From NCBI RefSeq assembly GCF_017377395.1, contig NZ_CP061800.1:5539633-5603632 (forward strand): DNA of 64,000 bases, given 5' to 3'. Each line of letters opens with the position of its first letter. Position 1 is the stretch's first letter. Below are positions 7,635 through 16,180 of this stretch, piece after piece. The stretch comes from Desulfonema magnum (GTDB lineage: Bacteria > Desulfobacterota > Desulfobacteria > Desulfobacterales > 4be13). Both the position numbers and the translations under genes were made by a program. A model generated the notes under the pieces. The model saw nothing but the letters and a program-made list of their open reading frames with translations. It had not been told where the DNA came from and ran no database searches.

Positions 7635-10310
7635 ATGAGCAGTACCGATTTGCTTGACAAGGCTTATGAACCATACGACGTGGAAAAACGCTGGTATGAT
7701 TTTTGGGAAAAAGAGGGCTTGTTTGCAGCAACTGAAAAAAGCGAACAAAAAGGCTATTCCATTGTAATCCCGCCGCCGAATGTGACAGGTGTTCTCCACA
7801 TGGGGCACGCGCTGAACAACACGCTACAGGATATCCTCTGCCGTTACAGAAGACTGCGGGGGGATAATGTCCTTTGGATGCCAGGAACGGACCATGCGGG
7901 TATTGCCACTCAGAATGTTGTGGAAAAAAAGCTTGCAAGCGAGGGAAATGACCGTCATCAGCTGGGCAGAGAAAAGTTCATTGAAACGGTTTGGAAATGG
8001 CGCAAAGAATATGGCGGCCAGATTATCCATCAGCTCAAACGACTGGGGGCCTCATGCGACTGGAACCGGGAACGGTTTACCATGGATGAGGGATTGTCAA
8101 GAGCTGTGCGCAAGGTTTTTGTGCAACTCTACAATGAAGGGCTTATTTACCGGGGGAATTACATTATCAACTGGTGTCACCGCTGTCACACAGCCCTTGC
8201 CGACCTTGAGGTGGAACATGAGGAGATTGACGGAAATCTTTATCATATCCGATATCCTTTTGCGGACGGGTCAGGCGAAATTATTGTTGCAACAACCCGG
8301 CCCGAAACCATGCTGGGAGACACAGCCGTGGCAATCAACCCGGATGATGAGCGTTACAGCAACATCGGAGCCACGGAAGTCATTCTTCCCCTGATGAACA
8401 AAAAAATTCCCATTATCAAAGATAAATATGTGGATATGTCCTTCGGAACAGGCGGATTAAAAGTTACCCCTGCCCATGATCCCAATGACTTTGAAATCGG
8501 AACGCGTCATAACCTGCCTGCTGTGAAAGTGATAGGGGATGACGGCCTTATGACAGATGAAGCCGGGGAATTCAAAGGGCTTGACCGGTTCGAATGCCGG
8601 GAGATTGTGGTGGATAAACTCAGAAAAGAGGGGCTTCTTGAGAAAATTGAGCCACACAAGCACAATGTGGGACACTGCTACCGATGCAAAACCATTATTG
8701 AGCCGAACCTGTCAAAACAGTGGTTTGTAAGCGCGAAACCGCTTGCGGAAAAGGCCATGGACGCGGTCAGAAACAATGAGACCAAAATTATTCCGGAAAC
8801 ATGGAATAAAACATATTTTGAATGGATGAACAATATCAGGGACTGGTGTATTTCACGACAGATATGGTGGGGGCATCAGATTCCGGCATGGACGTGTGAA
8901 ACGTGTCAGAAAGTGATTGTTGCCACAAATACGCCTGAAACCTGTCCGGATTGCGGCGGGAAAAATCTGATTCAGGAAACAGACGTGCTGGACACCTGGT
9001 TCAGCTCTGCCCTGTGGCCTTTTTCCACCATGGGATGGCCTGATGAGACACCGCTTTTAAAGACATTTTACCCCACATCCGTACTTATCACAGGCTTTGA
9101 TATCCTGTTTTTCTGGGTGGCCCGCATGATGATGATGGGGATCCATTTCATGGGAGACATACCGTTTAAAGATGTTTATGTGCATGCGCTGGTCCGTGAC
9201 GAACACGGTAAAAAGATGAGCAAATCAACGGGAAATGTGATTGACCCCCTTTCTGTGATAGAAGAATACGGAACAGACGCATTCCGTTTCACCCTGGCCG
9301 CTTTTGCTGCCCAGGGCAGGGATATCAAAATGTCTGAAAAACGGGTTGAAGGCTATCGCCATTTTGTAAACAAACTCTGGAATGCGGCCCGTTTTGCCCT
9401 GATGCACATTCCCAATTCGAATTTCGAATTTCAGGTTTCAAGTTTTAAGCCCCTCTCCCTTCCTGACAGGTGGATTCTCTCCAGACTCGGCAAGGCCACA
9501 GAGACCGTGGCAGAAAACCTTGACACTTACAAGTTCAACGATGCGGCCGGAGCTGTTTATCAGTTTGTATGGCATGAGTTCTGCGACTGGTACTTGGAGG
9601 CGATAAAACCTGTATTGTACGGTAATGAGGGCCAGGAGAAAAAGGACGCGACCACCCGTGTCTTATGGCGGGTTCTGCGGGACACGCTTGTTCTGCTTCA
9701 TCCGTTTATGCCTTTTGTGACTGAGGAAATTTGGCATAAACTGCCTGGCACAGAAGGCTCTGTCATGAAAGCTGTATTTCCTTCGGATACCCCGGATGCC
9801 GCGGATGTCGCTTATAACGCGGAGGCTGAATCAGAGATGGAGCTTGTCATCGGAATCATCACCGGAATCCGAAATATAAGAGGTGAAATGAATATTTCAC
9901 CATCTTTGGCCCTGGAAGTTTTGGTCCAGTCACAGGATAAAAAAATAAGGGAAACCATTCAGCAGCATCAGGATATCATAACTCACCTTGCCCGGCTCAG
10001 TTCTTTTTCTGTTGAACAGCCCGGAGAAAGACCAAAGGCATCGGCAACGGCCATTACAGAAGGAGCCACAATTTTTCTTCCGCTTGAGGGAATCATTGAT
10101 TTTGCCAAAGAGACTGAACGTCTTGAAAAAGAAATTGACAAGGTCACAAAAGAACTTACCGGCGCTTCGAAAAAACTGAGTAACGAAGATTTTCTTGCCA
10201 AAGCTCCTGAATCAGTGGTGGAAAAGGTCAGGGAAAAACACGAAACTCTTGCTGAAAAGCGGCAAAAACTCCAATTAAATCTGGATAAAATAAAAGAAAT
10301 TAAAAAGTGA
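7635..10310 (+). CDS. valS: valyl-tRNA synthetase
   Basis: 891 residues, full length for the family. Charges tRNA-Val. The HIGH signature is at about residues 44-52 (NVTGVLHMGHALN), the KMSKS loop at about 526 (HGKKMSKSTGN), with the CP1 editing domain between them (TTRPETMLGDTA) and a C-terminal coiled coil (ERLEKEIDKVTKEL). GAGGAG lies 11 nt before the ATG. An oddity is the short segment NSNFEFQVSSFK at about residue 595, just before the conserved LSLPDRWILSRL: its DNA (GAATTTCGAATTTCAGG) is like the AT-rich microrepeats scattered elsewhere in the window, so it may be an in-frame repeat insertion. Confidence 0.97.
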   Translation: MSSTDLLDKAYEPYDVEKRWYDFWEKEGLFAATEKSEQKGYSIVIPPPNVTGVLHMGHALNNTLQDILCRYRRLRGDNVLWMPGTDHAGIATQNVVEKKLASEGNDRHQLGREKFIETVWKWRKEYGGQIIHQLKRLGASCDWNRERFTMDEGLSRAVRKVFVQLYNEGLIYRGNYIINWCHRCHTALADLEVEHEEIDGNLYHIRYPFADGSGEIIVATTRPETMLGDTAVAINPDDERYSNIGATEVILPLMNKKIPIIKDKYVDMSFGTGGLKVTPAHDPNDFEIGTRHNLPAVKVIGDDGLMTDEAGEFKGLDRFECREIVVDKLRKEGLLEKIEPHKHNVGHCYRCKTIIEPNLSKQWFVSAKPLAEKAMDAVRNNETKIIPETWNKTYFEWMNNIRDWCISRQIWWGHQIPAWTCETCQKVIVATNTPETCPDCGGKNLIQETDVLDTWFSSALWPFSTMGWPDETPLLKTFYPTSVLITGFDILFFWVARMMMMGIHFMGDIPFKDVYVHALVRDEHGKKMSKSTGNVIDPLSVIEEYGTDAFRFTLAAFAAQGRDIKMSEKRVEGYRHFVNKLWNAARFALMHIPNSNFEFQVSSFKPLSLPDRWILSRLGKATETVAENLDTYKFNDAAGAVYQFVWHEFCDWYLEAIKPVLYGNEGQEKKDATTRVLWRVLRDTLVLLHPFMPFVTEEIWHKLPGTEGSVMKAVFPSDTPDAADVAYNAEAESEMELVIGIITGIRNIRGEMNISPSLALEVLVQSQDKKIRETIQQHQDIITHLARLSSFSVEQPGERPKASATAITEGATIFLPLEGIIDFAKETERLEKEIDKVTKELTGASKKLSNEDFLAKAPESVVEKVREKHETLAEKRQKLQLNLDKIKEIKK

Positions 10311-10316
10311 AAAATG

Positions 10317-10443
10317 AGAAGTGAGAATTTCAGTTCGTAGTTCCGCCTTTAGGCGGTGTCACACCGCCTAAAGGCGGAACTACGAACTGGTATGTTCATT
10401 CTTGGAAATCGCCTAAATTCTCACTTCTCATTTCTCACTTCCT
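10317..10443. repeat. nested palindrome between valS and nadC
   Basis: Inner arms of 27 bases (AGTTCGTAGTTCCGCCTTTA and on) flank a 3-base loop and are perfect reverse complements. Outer arms (AAATGAGAAGTGAGAATTT at 10313-10331 and its complement at about 10420-10438) enclose them. It may act as a bidirectional terminator, but its size and nesting look more like a palindromic mobile repeat. Confidence 0.85.
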
Positions 10444-10454
10444 GAATTTTTATC

Positions 10455-11288
10455 ATGTATTCCGTACAACACATCATTGAGACAGCTTTAAAAGAGGATA
10501 TCGGTCCGGGAGATATTACCACAAACAATCTCATTGGTCCGGATGCCGAGGGCAGAGGGATAATTATTGCAAAAGATTCCCTTGTTCTCGCGGGGCTTGG
10601 TGTGGCAAAACAGGTGTTTGAGTATGTTGATTCGGAAATTTGTTTTGATCCCGGGCATAAGGACGGAGATATTTTAAAACATGGTGATATTGTAATGGAA
10701 ATTGAGGGCCGACTCCGTTCTCTGCTTGCCGCGGAACGGACTGCCCTGAATTTTCTTCAGCATCTTTCAGGTATTGCCACGCATGTACGCTCATATGTGA
10801 ATGTGCTTGAAGGTAAAAATGTGCGCCTTGTGGATACACGGAAGACAACACCCGGATGGCTCATTTTGGAGAAATACGCTGTCCGCATGGGCGGGGCACA
10901 TAACCACCGTATGGGACTGTATGACGGAGTGGTGATAAAAAATAATCATATCACTGTGTGCGGAGGAATTAAGAAGGCCATAGAACGTATCCGAAAGAAT
11001 ACGTCCCATTTTGTGAAAACAGAGGTGGAAGTCTCAGATATGGAAGGTGTAAGGGAAGCCATGGAAGCAAAGGCTGATGTGGTCATGCTTACTCATATGG
11101 ATATAGGCCAGATAAAGAAGGCTGTGTCGCTTATTTCCGGAAAAATTGTGGTTGAAGTCTCCGGGGAAATTACAAAACACGATCTTATTCCGTTGGCGGA
11201 TACGGGCGTGGATATTATCTCGCTGGAGTCCCTTACCCAACTGGCCACGTGTGTGAATATAACAATGGAAATTAACGAAGTATTTTAG
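10455..11288 (+). CDS. nadC: nicotinate-nucleotide pyrophosphorylase (quinolinate phosphoribosyltransferase)
   Basis: 277 residues, the usual length. Converts quinolinate and PRPP to nicotinate mononucleotide, a late step of de novo NAD synthesis. Seen: LKEDIGPGDITTN near the N-terminus, ALNFLQHLSGIAT, the DTRKTTPG active-site strand, GGAHNHRMGLYDGV, and the IKNNH/EVEVSD substrate pocket, ending with EVSGEI and GVDIISLESLT. No other nad gene is adjacent. The ribosome-binding site is weak. Confidence 0.96.
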   Translation: MYSVQHIIETALKEDIGPGDITTNNLIGPDAEGRGIIIAKDSLVLAGLGVAKQVFEYVDSEICFDPGHKDGDILKHGDIVMEIEGRLRSLLAAERTALNFLQHLSGIATHVRSYVNVLEGKNVRLVDTRKTTPGWLILEKYAVRMGGAHNHRMGLYDGVVIKNNHITVCGGIKKAIERIRKNTSHFVKTEVEVSDMEGVREAMEAKADVVMLTHMDIGQIKKAVSLISGKIVVEVSGEITKHDLIPLADTGVDIISLESLTQLATCVNITMEINEVF

Positions 11289-11403
11289 TGTTTATCATTT
11301 TTGAGATAATCTGTCTGTGAGATTACAGGAACTGGGTTTAACAGGGATTTTTAATCTTTATTAAATTAACTCCCTGTAATACATGACCGCAATGATTCTG
11401 ACG

Positions 11404-11453
11404 GGTGAAAGACCTCCGAGGTTTTGAAAGACCTCCGAGGTCTTCACCTTTCA
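11404..11453. repeat. REP-like palindromic repeat (CTCCGAGGTTTT family)
   Basis: Two copies of GACCTCCGAGGT in tandem, enclosed by GGTGAAAG and CTTCACCTTTC. The same core occurs at 33403-33435 and 50117-50149. The rest of the 11289-11510 gap holds nothing else recognisable. Confidence 0.75.
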
Positions 11454-11510
11454 AAATTTATTTGGTCGTGTAGTAGTTTCACAGAGTTCAGTAAAAGGAT
11501 ATGAAAATTT

Positions 11511-11927
11511 ATGGAAAGAACTTTGTCTATTATTAAACCCGACGGCGTCAGCCGGGGGCTTATGGGTGAAATTGTCAAACGGTTTGAAAACAATAACATC
11601 AGAATCATTGCCATGAAGCTGGTCCGCATGACAAAATCTCAGGCCGAAGGCTTTTACGCAGTGCATAAAGAACGGCCGTTTTTTGGCAGCCTGACCGATT
11701 TTATGTCATCAGGTCCGGCCCTTGTCATGGTCCTTGAAGGCGAAAATGTGATCGCCAAAAACCGTGAGTTAATGGGTGCCACAAATTACAAGGACGCGGC
11801 AGAGGGAACCATCCGAAGGGATTTTGCCAATGATATTGAAAAAAATGTGGTACATGGCTCGGACGCGCCGGAAACGGCAGCCGTTGAAATCAGTTACTTT
11901 TTTAATCAGTTTGAGATCGTGGGCTGA
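11511..11927 (+). CDS. ndk: nucleoside diphosphate kinase
   Basis: 138 residues. Transfers the gamma phosphate from ATP to NDPs. Has the family N-terminus ERTLSIIKPDGV and the active-site His in NVVHGSDAPETA (about residue 114). AAAGGA lies 12 nt upstream. Its stop codon overlaps the start of the next gene (TGATG), so the two are translationally coupled. Confidence 0.97.
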   Translation: MERTLSIIKPDGVSRGLMGEIVKRFENNNIRIIAMKLVRMTKSQAEGFYAVHKERPFFGSLTDFMSSGPALVMVLEGENVIAKNRELMGATNYKDAAEGTIRRDFANDIEKNVVHGSDAPETAAVEISYFFNQFEIVG

Positions 11928-12691
11928 TGCCTGACAGCGTTAATCTTGATAACATTTCCATTGTGCTGCATCAGCCCCGGTTTCCGGAAAATATCGGCGC
12001 GGCAGCCAGGGCCATGCGAAATATGGGAATCCGTGAGTTGGTGGTCGTTAATCCTGAAAATTTTGATGTTGTCAAAATTTTCAGGATGGCGACCCATTCC
12101 GCGGCAGATATTGTCAAGCGGATTGAGGTATATGAAACCCTCAGAGAAGCGACATCTTCTTATCATTATGTGGTGGGAACCACTGCCCGGCTGGGTGGAC
12201 AGCGACAATTGATCAAAAGTCCTTCGACACTGGCTCAGAAACTTATTCCGATCTCCAAAGAAAACCGTATCGCCATTGTCTTCGGCCCCGAAGACCGGGG
12301 CCTTACCAATGAGGACCTTCACTACTGCCATGAACTCGTAAATATCCCCACGGCTGAATTTTCTTCCCTGAATCTTGCCCAGGCTGTTATGGTTATGTGT
12401 TATGAAATTTTTACTGTCAGCAGGGAATCCAAAAAAAAATTTGCCCCCCGTCTTGCAGCCCGCCACGAACTTGACGGCATGTATGACCAGCTAAAAGACA
12501 TACTTGTCAGAATCAGCTACATCAACCCTGAAAATCCTGATTATTGGATGAATAACCTGCGCCGTTTTTTTACTCGCATGGAACTCCGGGCAAAGGAAGT
12601 AAGTATTATTCGGGGAATATGCAGACAAATTAACTGGTATGGAAAAAAACGCTATGAAGACGGGCTGCGGGAGAAAAAAGATCAGATGTGA
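11927..12691 (+). CDS. trmJ: TrmJ-type tRNA (Nm32) methyltransferase, SPOUT family
   Basis: 254 residues. SPOUT (TrmH/SpoU) fold: N-terminal HQPRFPENIGAAARAMRNMG, motif 2 FGPEDRGLTNEDL and motif 3 SLNLAQAVMVMCYE, followed by a basic C-terminal helical extension (about residues 165-254) typical of TrmJ-like proteins. Likely methylates the 2'-O of residue 32 in tRNA. Coupled to ndk by the overlapping TGATG. The assignment to TrmJ rather than another SpoU member rests on length and the C-terminal extension. Confidence 0.85.
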   Translation: MPDSVNLDNISIVLHQPRFPENIGAAARAMRNMGIRELVVVNPENFDVVKIFRMATHSAADIVKRIEVYETLREATSSYHYVVGTTARLGGQRQLIKSPSTLAQKLIPISKENRIAIVFGPEDRGLTNEDLHYCHELVNIPTAEFSSLNLAQAVMVMCYEIFTVSRESKKKFAPRLAARHELDGMYDQLKDILVRISYINPENPDYWMNNLRRFFTRMELRAKEVSIIRGICRQINWYGKKRYEDGLREKKDQM

Positions 12692-12866
12692 GGAAGTTGG
12701 GTGTAATGCAGATACTTTTATTTCTGATCTCGAAAAGAGTTCCAAGGGTTTCTTGGTCTCAGATTTTACGGAAGTCATTGAGGATGGGGTTTTTGCAACA
12801 GATGAAGTTAAGAAAATTTTATCAATAATCAAAAGCGGTGAATATGTCACAGAAAACCGCTTTTGA
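12639..12866 (+). CDS. small hypothetical protein, doubtful
   Basis: 75 residues in a frame overlapping the 3' end of trmJ; only the part after 12691 (VGCNADTFISDLEKSSKGFLVSDFTEVIEDGVF...) has protein-like composition, and no convincing start codon or ribosome-binding site precedes it. May be the remnant of a longer gene. Its last codons coincide with a hairpin. Confidence 0.25.
   Translation: MEKNAMKTGCGRKKIRCEEVGCNADTFISDLEKSSKGFLVSDFTEVIEDGVFATDEVKKILSIIKSGEYVTENRF
12831..12864. terminator. hairpin after trmJ
   Basis: AAAAGCGGT and ACCGCTTTT arms around a 14-16 base loop. It ends in TTTT and is the first stable stem after the ndk-trmJ pair, so it probably terminates that transcript. Confidence 0.5.
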
Positions 12867-12962
12867 AAAGATAACTAAATGGACCTTCTGTAAAATTTCT
12901 GGCAAATTCATTTATAATGACATATAACTCACTAAAGTTTCCATATCCGAAAACTTGTTTTT

Positions 12963-13113
12963 ATAAGTATCCGACCAAAAGTTTTTTATACATTTTTTTT
13001 CTGTGAACAGCGGAGAAACTCGGCTTTTTTCTTCAGGGGCGGCGGATTATTCCGGGGAAAAACCCGGGTTTCTTTCCCGTACAAATATCAAAAACTTATG
13101 GTTAGGTACTTAT
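12963..13113. mobile_element. miniature inverted-repeat element, family A, copy 1
   Basis: 151 bp between ATAAGTATCC and GGTACTTAT ends. Reverse-complement comparison shows it is the same element as 33573-33725: shared TTTTTTATACA, CTGTGA(A/G)C(A/G)GCGGAGAAAC, CGGCTTTTTT, CCCGGGTTTCT and AAAAACTTATGGTTAGGTAC segments in the same order. No coding potential; no clear target duplication. Confidence 0.8.
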
Positions 13114-13120
13114 ATGGCAA

Positions 13121-13554
13121 CTTGTTTCCATATATAGACACCTTGAAAGTTTCCATATTTGGAAACTTCGCATGGTCAGGGCAGAAAAAAGGAAAAGTTT
13201 CTAAATATGGACACTCCAAAAGTTTCCACATTTGGAAACAAGTTTCCATATACAGACACCCATACTACCGGACAAAAAATTATAACCTATTGAAATTATT
13301 AAATTGGGTATAAATGTTCGATTCGTTTAACTATCTGATTTTGAATAATTTAACAAAGATTACGAATTTTTCGTCCGGTAGTATGACAGACACCTTAAAG
13401 TTTCTAAATATAGACACTTTGTATGGTCAGGGCAGGAAAAAGGAAAAGGTTTCCAGATACAGACACCCCGAAAGTTTCTATATTCAGAAACTTGTTTCCA
13501 TATATGGAAACCTGGTTTCTATATATGGAAACCTCGTTTTCCTGATAATCCAAG
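13121..13554. repeat. cluster of GTTTCCATATATGGAAAC palindromes
   Basis: About ten variants of GTTTCCATATATGGAAAC, with GACACC spacers. A block containing ATGGTCAGGGCAG(A/G)AAAAAGG occurs twice (about 13121-13260 and 13386-13530), interrupted by the 125-bp element at 13261. No gene is visible from 12867 to 13589. Confidence 0.85.
13261..13385. mobile_element. 125-bp miniature element, family B, with 9-bp target duplication
   Basis: Terminal inverted repeats CATACTACCGGAC(A/G)AAAAATT at both ends (about 21 bp, one mismatch). It is flanked by perfect 9-bp direct repeats ACAGACACC at 13252-13260 and 13386-13394. Interior is AT-rich with no coding capacity. Confidence 0.9.
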
Positions 13555-13563
13555 GTTAGGTGC
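13555..13563 (+). other. attC-type core (GTTAGGTGC), left edge of the first visible cassette
   Basis: GTTAGGTGC matches the R' core GTTRRRY and the core of the next attC site (14879-14887). It sits 27 nt before the start of the first cassette gene. The remainder of the expected attC to its left is not recognisable, perhaps destroyed by the inserted repeats. Confidence 0.5.
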
Positions 13564-13606
13564 TTACAACTTATGGAGGAGAAGGCAAAATGAAAAAGAT
13601 ATTTTT

Positions 13607-13912
13607 GGCATCCTTCATATTTGCCCAAAAGTACTTTACACTTTTGGTGATTTGAAAAAAAGTCCATTTTTTTTCAATCTACAAATTTTGTAGCTAAATA
13701 AAAGTAATATTTACAAATAGATATTGTAAAATCTACAAATTTTGTAGTTTTTTACACACTTCAAACATGATTAGCTAAAATTAACTACAAAATTTGTAGT
13801 TTTTTTGTAATAGGTTGTTTATATTATAAAAATAATCAAAATTATCATGAATTAAAAAAAACATAAAAAATTCATTTTAGCTGAAAGTGTAAACTACTAA
13901 ATGAAGGATGCC
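13607..13912. mobile_element. 306-bp MITE (family C), apparently derived from the IS at 57633-59555
   Basis: Ends GGCATCCTTCATATTTGCCC (left) and GGCATCCTTCATTTAGTAGT (right, complemented) match the left and right ends of the IS at 57633-59555 individually, including TTTACACTTT further in. Perfect 8-bp target duplication ATATTTTT at 13599-13606 and 13913-13920. Interior is AT-rich with three CTACAAATTTTGTAG palindromes and no gene. It lies within codons 4-6 of the lipoprotein gene. Confidence 0.93.
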
Positions 13913-14054
13913 ATATTTTTTATCGGGTTAACGGCATTGTTGCTAATCGGTTGCAGTGAGGCTAAGATTGATACTTCTACTGATGAATCAATGAAAGCAT
14001 CCATCGAAAAGGTAAGAAAATCCTTACCTGAAGATAAAAGAGGTACTTTTGATG

Positions 14055-14141
14055 GTAATGTTCTAAAAGTGGAGCTAAATTTTTTAACCCTCTGAATCAA
14101 TTTGGCAAATATCGGAACAAGTCCAGTTTTAGAACACCACC
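14055..14141. mobile_element. 87-bp MITE (family D), copy 1
   Basis: Inverted ends with TGTTCTAAAA, flanked by perfect 9-bp direct repeats CTTTTGATG (14046-14054 and 14142-14150). The reverse complement of 52463-52549 is the same sequence with scattered differences and the same length. Inserted in the middle of the lipoprotein gene. Confidence 0.92.
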
Positions 14142-14813
14142 CTTTTGATGAAGCATTGAAAATTCTTGCATTCAGTCAAATTAATCTGAAAGACATATTT
14201 GCTCAAGGGGCATCAGGTGTCGGCGATACTCAGGCAAAAGTGAAAGAATCATTAAACGGAAAAACCGGGGTTGAGGTAATAGCAGAAGCGGAAAGAGTTA
14301 AACAGGAGAGAAAAGAGGAAGAGAAGGTACAGGCTCTCAAAGAAATCAAAGAACTTGAAGAAAAGCGTATCAAATCAGAGAATGCCCGCAAAGAGTTATC
14401 CAAATTTCAAGTTCTCCGTTCACGTTTTTATAAAGAGAAACAGAAGTTTATGGGTGAACAGCCTATTATTGAAATTACTGTAAAAAATGGAACGGCACAT
14501 CCTGTTTCCAGAACTTACTTTAAAGGAATACTCTCTAGTGCGGGCAGGTCTGTTCCTTGGCTACAGGAATCTTTCAATTATGAGATAAGCGGGGGATTGG
14601 AAGCAGGAGAAGAAGCGACCTGGAAATTAGCACCAAATATGTTTAGTGCATGGGGCAATGTCAAAGCACCAGAGGATGCAGTACTTACAGTCGAGGTCGA
14701 ACAGTTGGACGGTGCCGATGGTAACCCATTATTTTCTGTAAAAAACTTCTCTCAAGAAGATGTTAAAAGATTAGAGAAGCTTAAACAAAAGTATGGGAAA
14801 TAGATGTTATATT

Positions 14814-14889
14814 AGCACCTAACCCCCGTCATTGAAGCTTGACGGGCTACCAAACAAACGCCCTCCCGCTTAATTCACGTTAGGTGCTA
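14814..14889 (+). other. attC site 1
   Basis: Starts AGCACCTAAC and ends GTTAGGTGCT; internal arms GTCATTGAAGC...GGG and CCC...GCTTAATTCAC pair as in standard attC sites. Lies 11 nt after the lipoprotein gene. Confidence 0.8.
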
Positions 14890-14945
14890 AATATTATTCT
14901 GTGATAGCTTTTGAAAAAGTTTATTGTTATTGGGAACGATAGAAT

Positions 14946-15737
14946 ATGGAATACAATAGAGCATTTTTGGATACAAATGTATTGGTCAATATATTGGCAG
15001 AATCTTATCAAGGGCAATATCTATTCGAGTTATTAAAAAATAATAACTTTCAGATAGTAACATTCCGGAAATGTATATATGAAGTTTACTCAATTTTAAA
15101 AGGGACTACAAAGTCGGGTTTAGCTAATAAAAATAACCCGTTAAAGCATATTTTGCCTCCAGAAATAAATGATATTGCTCAAAAATTGTTCAAAAAAGTA
15201 CCTGATATTGATAAAAAAGGGAACACATATTACTGGTATAATCTTTGTGAGGAATGGCAGGGCTGGAATTTTTTTGAAAATTCAGAAAAACATATTGAAG
15301 AATATGTTAAAGACACCGAAAAAAAAGAAGCCATAAAACTATTTGAAATACAAAAACAATTTGTAAAATGGAAGCAGTCTTTATTATCAGCTTTTTGTAA
15401 AATCGACGCAATAATTAAAAGTAAAAATATTTATATTTGTGAATATTTTCAAATATATACGTCTGAATGGTATAGAGACAAAGGATTCTTTTATGAACAG
15501 GAGCTAAGTAAGAATTCTCTGTTACCTAACGAAGATTTTGAAATAATAATGGCTGCGTTATTTTTAAAATCGAAAGTTTTTATAACTAACGAGACTAAAG
15601 ACAGCGGTATTATATGGCGTGGTGGTCTTAGCTTTGGGCTGAATTCGCCTTCAATTTCCTTCTGCTGCCCTGAAAGGTTGGAGGATGCTATTCGAGAAAA
15701 TTTTGCTTGCAGATTTTATAATAAGAAACGCACCTAA
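14946..15737 (+). CDS. PIN-domain-like protein (cassette gene)
   Basis: 263 residues, AT-rich relative to its neighbours. N-terminal FLDTNVLVNIL carries the first PIN Asp; EVYSIL supplies the conserved Glu; NEDFEIIMAALFLKSKVFITNET supplies the third acidic patch (about residue 200). PIN domains are Mg-dependent RNases, often toxins, but no antitoxin gene is adjacent and the middle (residues 60-190) is longer than in VapC toxins. The stop codon lies inside the left core of attC site 2, as is usual for cassettes. Confidence 0.7.
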   Translation: MEYNRAFLDTNVLVNILAESYQGQYLFELLKNNNFQIVTFRKCIYEVYSILKGTTKSGLANKNNPLKHILPPEINDIAQKLFKKVPDIDKKGNTYYWYNLCEEWQGWNFFENSEKHIEEYVKDTEKKEAIKLFEIQKQFVKWKQSLLSAFCKIDAIIKSKNIYICEYFQIYTSEWYRDKGFFYEQELSKNSLLPNEDFEIIMAALFLKSKVFITNETKDSGIIWRGGLSFGLNSPSISFCCPERLEDAIRENFACRFYNKKRT

Positions 15738-15822
15738 CCCGGCGTTGCAGCGGACGGGCGGGGCGCATCGGTTATGAGGCGCATCGGCAAACCCCGCCCG
15801 CCGCTGAACTCTGCGTTAGTTT
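15731..15822 (+). other. attC site 2
   Basis: CACCTAACCCGGCGTTGCAG at the left and CGCTGAACTCTGCGTTAGTT at the right, with a GGACGGGCGGGG/CCCCGCCCGCC stem. Nearly identical to attC sites 3 and 4. Confidence 0.9.
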
Positions 15823-15846
15823 TTTTCAGCAAAAAGGAAAAGGAAC

Positions 15847-16164
15847 ATGATAAAAATTAAGTGGATGTGCCTTCTTCTGATTTTTACTTTATTTTCTTGC
15901 GGAACCAAAGATGTGCCCTTGGAAAAGGCTTTAAGTGAGATTGAAAGTGGCAATGTCCAGGAAATTCGTATAAGAAAGGACGAAATTGTTTTTGTTGATG
16001 CAAAGAAGGAAAGGTTTCGGGTGAGGATGAATTTGCCAAATTCCACAGAATCAGAACTTCAGGCGCTTCAGGCTATAAGCTCGTTAATGTATCAGGTTAT
16101 GAATTCGGTAGAAATTGCAAGTAAAAAAGGTTTTAATATCAGAATATTGGGTGAAACCAACTGA
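15847..16164 (+). CDS. small lipoprotein (cassette gene)
   Basis: 105 residues. Signal peptide with lipobox LFSC (MIKIKWMCLLLIFTLFSCG), then DVPLEKALSEIESGNVQEIRI, a helix-turn-strand stretch that resembles the N-terminal extracytoplasmic domain found in FtsH-like proteins. No assigned function. The zinc-ribbon gene follows in the same cassette 16 nt later. Confidence 0.7.
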   Translation: MIKIKWMCLLLIFTLFSCGTKDVPLEKALSEIESGNVQEIRIRKDEIVFVDAKKERFRVRMNLPNSTESELQALQAISSLMYQVMNSVEIASKKGFNIRILGETN

Positions 16165-16180
16165 GATAAAGGAACGGAAA

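Larger units (their letters stand above)
13590..14803 (+). pseudogene. DUF6694-like lipoprotein gene, interrupted by two miniature elements
   Basis: The original ATG is at 13590, behind GGAGGAG (13575-13581). Removing the 306-bp element at 13607-13912 with one 8-bp target copy restores MKKIFFIGLTALLLIGCSEAK, a lipoprotein signal with lipobox LIGC. Removing the 87-bp element at 14055-14141 with one 9-bp target copy restores SLPEDKRGTFDEALKILAFS. The second insertion adds 96 nt and keeps frame but brings an in-frame TGA (14093-14095). The rest encodes a coiled coil (ERVKQERKEEEKVQALKE) and a beta-rich domain (EITVKNGTAHPVSRTYF). Family name from memory of similar proteins. Two shortened products remain possible: one starting at 13901 (ATG supplied by the element end) and one from TTG at 14102. 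Confidence 0.85.

Noticed and set aside
12639..12866. FlgM-like anti-sigma factor
   Set aside because: Only a vague resemblance of the last 30 residues, no start site and no flagellar genes nearby.
14093..14095. In-frame TGA in the lipoprotein gene as a possible selenocysteine codon
   Set aside because: It lies inside the 87-bp inserted element with target duplications, not at a conserved Cys position.
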